A stretch of 64,000 nt of DNA, from the NCBI RefSeq assembly GCF_900115545.1, contig NZ_FOWV01000001.1:744001-808000 (forward strand), read 5' to 3'. The stretch is from Ralstonia sp. NFACC01. GTDB lineage: Bacteria > Pseudomonadota > Gammaproteobacteria > Burkholderiales > Burkholderiaceae. The translations under genes and the position numbers were made by a program. A model generated the notes under the pieces. It made no database searches and had not been told where the DNA came from. It worked only from the letters and a program-made list of their open reading frames with translations. Of this stretch, positions 61,004-64,000 are shown piece after piece; the stretch's first letter is position 1; each line of letters opens with the position of its first letter.

Positions 61004-64000
61004 GTGAAAAGAATACGCCGCCCCATCATCAAGTTGGCCCTCGTCGGGGCGCTGGTGCTTGCGATAGCCGCCTTGCTTGTCGCTCGTGAATTTCGCACCT
61101 CCGCTTGGCAAGCCCACTACTTCGCGGGTCTGGCGAAATCGCAAACCTTTCCTGTCAAGCCGGGGCCTAACAATTCGGCTCGTTACCCTAACTCCGGCCC
61201 CTACGACGAGCGGCTCGGGTATCACGATCTTCCGACCTTTCTAGACCGTCTGCGCTCGCGCGGTTACATCGTCGCTCAGCAAGCGGCGCCATCCAAAGAG
61301 ATGGTCGAGCGAATGGACAGCGGCATGAATCCGCCCTATCGCGAGAAAGACCAAGCGGGGCTGGAATTGCTCGACGACGATGGCCGCCCGATCTACCGCA
61401 TACGGCACCCCGAACGTGTGTATGACAATTTCGCGTCGGTACCGCCGCTACTGGTCAACTCGCTGCTCGCCATCGAGAACCGAACGCTGTTGCAGACCGA
61501 ATACCCCAAGCGCAATCCGGCCGTGGAGTGGTCGCGACTGGCACGTGCTGTCTGGGACCGCGCCCTGCACGTCGTCAACCCGGCGCATGAATCGCCCGGG
61601 GGCAGCACGCTCGCCACACAAATCGAGAAGTACCGCCACTCGCCGGAAGGCCGTACCGATTCCCCCAGCGAAAAACTGCGCCAGATGGCCTCCGCATCTG
61701 CCCGCGCCTATCTGAACGGCGAAGACACCACCGCGACGCGCCATCAGCTTGCAGTCGATTACCTGAACACCGTGCCGCTGGGCGCGCGCGCCGGGTTTGG
61801 CGAGATCCAGGGGATTGGCGATGCGCTGTGGGTCTGGTACGGACGCGACTTTGCGCAGGTGAATGCGCTGCTGTCGGCCAACTCAGCCGCGCCACTCGCA
61901 GACCGTGCTCTGGCATACAAGGAGGCATTGAGCCTGCTCGTATCGCAGCGGCGGCCGTCGTATTACCTTGAGAACCTCGATGAACTCGAAACCTTGACCA
62001 ACGCCTACCTGCGCGTGCTGGCCGTAACCGGCGTGATTCCGCCGGCGCTGCGCGATGCGGCGATCGCGCAATCGCTCAAGCAGCAGGCCCTGAACACACG
62101 CGTGCCGCCTCCGCCGATTGAGCACAAAGGCACAAACGCCGTGCGCGTCAACCTGGCGGGCATGCTCGGCATATCGCGCATGTATGCGCTCGACCGGCTC
62201 GACCTGACCGCCAGCAGCACGCTCGATGCGCCGTTGCAGCGCGATATCTCCACTGAGCTGCGCAAGCTGCGCGACCCGGCACAAGCCAAGGCTGCCGGCC
62301 TCGTCGGCGACATGATGCTGGAGCGCGGCGACCCGCGCGGCGTGACTTACAGCTTCACGCTCTATGAACGGGCGCCGGGCGGCAACCGCGTGCTGGTGCA
62401 GGCCGACACGTTCGACAAGCCGTTCGACATCAACGAAGGCGTCAAGCTGGATCTGGGCTCAACGGCCAAGCTGCGCACGCTGGTGACGTATCTCCAGATC
62501 GTGGCTGAGCTGCATAAGCGCTATGCCGACCAGCCTGCGGCGGCGCTGCGCAAAATCAACATCCCAGTGCAGAACCCGATCGAGCGCTGGGCGGTGGACT
62601 ACCTCGCTCACACGCAAGACCGGTCGCTCGAGGCAATGCTGGATGCGTCGATGGAGCGCAAGTACTCCGGCAACGCCGGCGAATGGTTTGCCACCGGCGG
62701 CGGCATGCAGAGTTTCGAGAACTTCGAGAAATGGGAAGGCACGCAGAACTTCACGGTGCGCGAGGGGCTCAAGCATTCCGTCAATCTCGTGTTCGTACGG
62801 ATCATGCGTGACATCTCGCGCTACTTTCAGCATCAGTTGCCCAACGCCGGCGCCGAGGCGTTGACCAACCCCGATTCCCCGCAGCGACAGGTCTACCTGC
62901 AACGCTTTGCCGACCGCGAAGGCAAGCTGTTCATGGGCCGGTTCTACACGAAGTACAAAGGCAAGACCGACCAGCAGCGCGAAGCCATCCTCGTGCAAAG
63001 CACCCGCCCCACACCGGTGCGGCTGGCCACGATCTACCGCAGCATCGACCCGGAAGCCGGCCCCGGCAAACTCGCGGCATTCATCCGCAGCTACCTGCCC
63101 GGTGCAAAACTGGATGAGGCGGAACTTACCAACCTGTATGAGAAGTATTCCGTCCAACGTTTCGACCTGGCCGACCGCGGCTACATCGCCCGGCTGCATC
63201 CGCTGGAACTTTGGCTGGTGGCGTACCTGCGAACCCATCCTCAAGCCACGCTTGCGCAGGTGAACGAGGCAAGCGCCGATGAACGGCTGTCCGTCTACAA
63301 ATGGCTGCTGCAATCGCACCGCAAGACCGCGCAAGACAAACGCATCAAGCAGATGCTGGAGATCGAGGCGTTTCAGCAGATTCACGCCATGTGGAAGCGG
63401 CTGGGATATCCGTTTGAATCGCTGGTGCCGTCATACGGAACGGCCATCGGCGCATCGGCAGACCGGCCAGCATCGCTGGCGGAGCTGATGGGCATCATCG
63501 AAAACGACGGCATCCGCGTGCCCAGCGTGCGTATCGACCGCCTGCGCTTCGCCGCCGACACGCCTTACGAAGTCATGCTCTGCCGCGACCCCAACGCCGG
63601 AGAACGCGTGCTGCCGCCCGAAATTCCGCCCTTGGTCAAATCTGCGCTGGCCGGCGTCGTCGAAGGCGGCACCGCCAAGCGGATCTCTGGAACGTTCGTT
63701 CAGAAGGATGGCAAACCCATCGCCATCGGCGGTAAAACCGGCACCGGCGACAACCGCTTCAAAACCTTCAGCCGCGGCGGCGGCCTCATCTCCGAGCGGG
63801 TCGTGAGCCGCTCCGGCGCCTTTGTTTTTTATCTAGGAGATCGCTACTTCGGCACCGTCGTCGCGTACGTAGCCGGCGCAGACGCGGCCAAGTACAAATT
63901 CACCAGCGCACTGACGGTGCAAGTGCTAAAAGTCCTGGCGCCCACGCTGATGAACCATCTGAACCTGCAAGAGGAGGCGCCAGCCTTCAACTGCAACATG
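61004..64000 (+). CDS. Class A PBP-like transglycosylase/transpeptidase, 3' end beyond window
   Basis: GTG start with GGAGCG upstream. 999 codons are visible and the frame is still open. One N-terminal transmembrane helix (IKLALVGALVLAIAALLVA) places it in the inner membrane. The GT51 domain (about 120-300) keeps GGSTLATQIEKY and VDYLNTVPLGA, but the first motif reads LAIENRTLLQTEYP in place of the usual EDxxFxxHxG. The transpeptidase domain has SxxK as LGSTAKLR, SxN as KHSVNLVF and KTG as GGKTGTGDN. Long inserts make it larger than common PBP1 proteins. Unknown partner or role; a specialised peptidoglycan synthase is likely. Confidence 0.85.
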   Translation, partial: MKRIRRPIIKLALVGALVLAIAALLVAREFRTSAWQAHYFAGLAKSQTFPVKPGPNNSARYPNSGPYDERLGYHDLPTFLDRLRSRGYIVAQQAAPSKEMVERMDSGMNPPYREKDQAGLELLDDDGRPIYRIRHPERVYDNFASVPPLLVNSLLAIENRTLLQTEYPKRNPAVEWSRLARAVWDRALHVVNPAHESPGGSTLATQIEKYRHSPEGRTDSPSEKLRQMASASARAYLNGEDTTATRHQLAVDYLNTVPLGARAGFGEIQGIGDALWVWYGRDFAQVNALLSANSAAPLADRALAYKEALSLLVSQRRPSYYLENLDELETLTNAYLRVLAVTGVIPPALRDAAIAQSLKQQALNTRVPPPPIEHKGTNAVRVNLAGMLGISRMYALDRLDLTASSTLDAPLQRDISTELRKLRDPAQAKAAGLVGDMMLERGDPRGVTYSFTLYERAPGGNRVLVQADTFDKPFDINEGVKLDLGSTAKLRTLVTYLQIVAELHKRYADQPAAALRKINIPVQNPIERWAVDYLAHTQDRSLEAMLDASMERKYSGNAGEWFATGGGMQSFENFEKWEGTQNFTVREGLKHSVNLVFVRIMRDISRYFQHQLPNAGAEALTNPDSPQRQVYLQRFADREGKLFMGRFYTKYKGKTDQQREAILVQSTRPTPVRLATIYRSIDPEAGPGKLAAFIRSYLPGAKLDEAELTNLYEKYSVQRFDLADRGYIARLHPLELWLVAYLRTHPQATLAQVNEASADERLSVYKWLLQSHRKTAQDKRIKQMLEIEAFQQIHAMWKRLGYPFESLVPSYGTAIGASADRPASLAELMGIIENDGIRVPSVRIDRLRFAADTPYEVMLCRDPNAGERVLPPEIPPLVKSALAGVVEGGTAKRISGTFVQKDGKPIAIGGKTGTGDNRFKTFSRGGGLISERVVSRSGAFVFYLGDRYFGTVVAYVAGADAAKYKFTSALTVQVLKVLAPTLMNHLNLQEEAPAFNCNM

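Noticed and set aside
63689-63702. GGAACGTTCGTTC-like match to the palindromic operator
   Set aside because: It lies within the PBP coding frame and is imperfect, so probably chance.
1-64000. CRISPR arrays, tRNA/rRNA genes, insertion sequences, prophage or toxin-antitoxin pairs
   Set aside because: No regularly spaced repeats, no tRNA cloverleaf and no transposase, integrase or toxin motifs were seen on either strand.

Overview
The window is a GC-rich (about 64% by impression) stretch of bacterial chromosome with dense, mostly short-gapped genes and strong third-position GC bias. Gene content and order point to a betaproteobacterium of the Burkholderiaceae, most likely Ralstonia of the R. 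pickettii group. The pointers are the mltG-tmk-holB-pilZ-tatD-ankyrin string, bioA-bioF-bioD, a beta-oxidation cluster of the Cupriavidus/Ralstonia type and a catR/catBCA-benABCD cluster. I saw no tRNA, rRNA, CRISPR array, integrase, transposase or phage gene. It reads as ordinary core and accessory chromosome, and the genus call is inference from family knowledge.

Layout. 1-2972 (minus): two tandem paralogous amino-acid permeases, the first cut by the window edge. 3192-20253: a long, mostly plus-strand catabolic block. It opens with a good sigma70 promoter, then a bifunctional enoyl-CoA hydratase/3-hydroxyacyl-CoA dehydrogenase, a nicotinamidase and a thiolase. A terminator and a repeat-like spacer follow, then acyl-CoA dehydrogenase, SDR, hotdog thioesterase, S12-type lipoprotein hydrolase, MDR reductase, class II aldolase, GST, SDR and an epoxide-hydrolase-like enzyme. 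Next are a minus-strand Fe-alcohol dehydrogenase and, divergent from it, an HSL esterase, thioesterase and acetyltransferase. A perfect 12-bp palindrome lies in that divergent gap. 20243-24459: LysR regulator, fatty acid hydroxylase, NRDE protein, DUF4936 and YgfZ. 24593-29453: housekeeping operon mltG-tmk-holB-pilZ-tatD-ankyrin. 29506-30810: egtB.

31020-36709: a LacI-type regulator with its own palindromic operator, a complete binding-protein-dependent ABC importer and a metallophosphodiesterase in one overlapping operon. 36706-45965: azoreductase, LysR, amidase, M20 amidohydrolase, MHS-type MFS transporter, LysR, AraC and a second MFS transporter. 46101-49716: small proteins (YjdM zinc ribbon, SRPBCC, a Cys-rich protein, DUF1653, DUF817), a four-helix membrane protein and a lipoprotein with two BamE-like repeats. 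49754-53103: bioA-bioF-bioD. 53431-53735: a compact 55-codon gene with its own promoter and terminator. 53754-60900: benzoate-to-3-oxoadipate-enol-lactone pathway, catB-catC-catA-benA-benB-benC-benD, transcribed leftward from a divergent promoter controlled by a CatR/BenM-type LysR protein, with a visible ATAC-N7-GTAT operator. 61004-64000: a class A PBP-like protein with a degenerate transglycosylase motif, cut by the right edge.

How they fit together: fatty acyl-CoA and ester degradation (3-20 kb), uptake and hydrolysis of amides and phosphodiesters (31-42 kb) and aromatic ring cleavage (54-60 kb) suggest a nutritionally versatile soil or water organism. The most interesting candidates are the LacI/ABC/phosphodiesterase operon, the candidate TetR-type operator shared by two ends of the catabolic block, the tiny 53.5-kb gene with paired GGG-N4-CCC dyads at its promoter, and the divergent PBP at the right edge.
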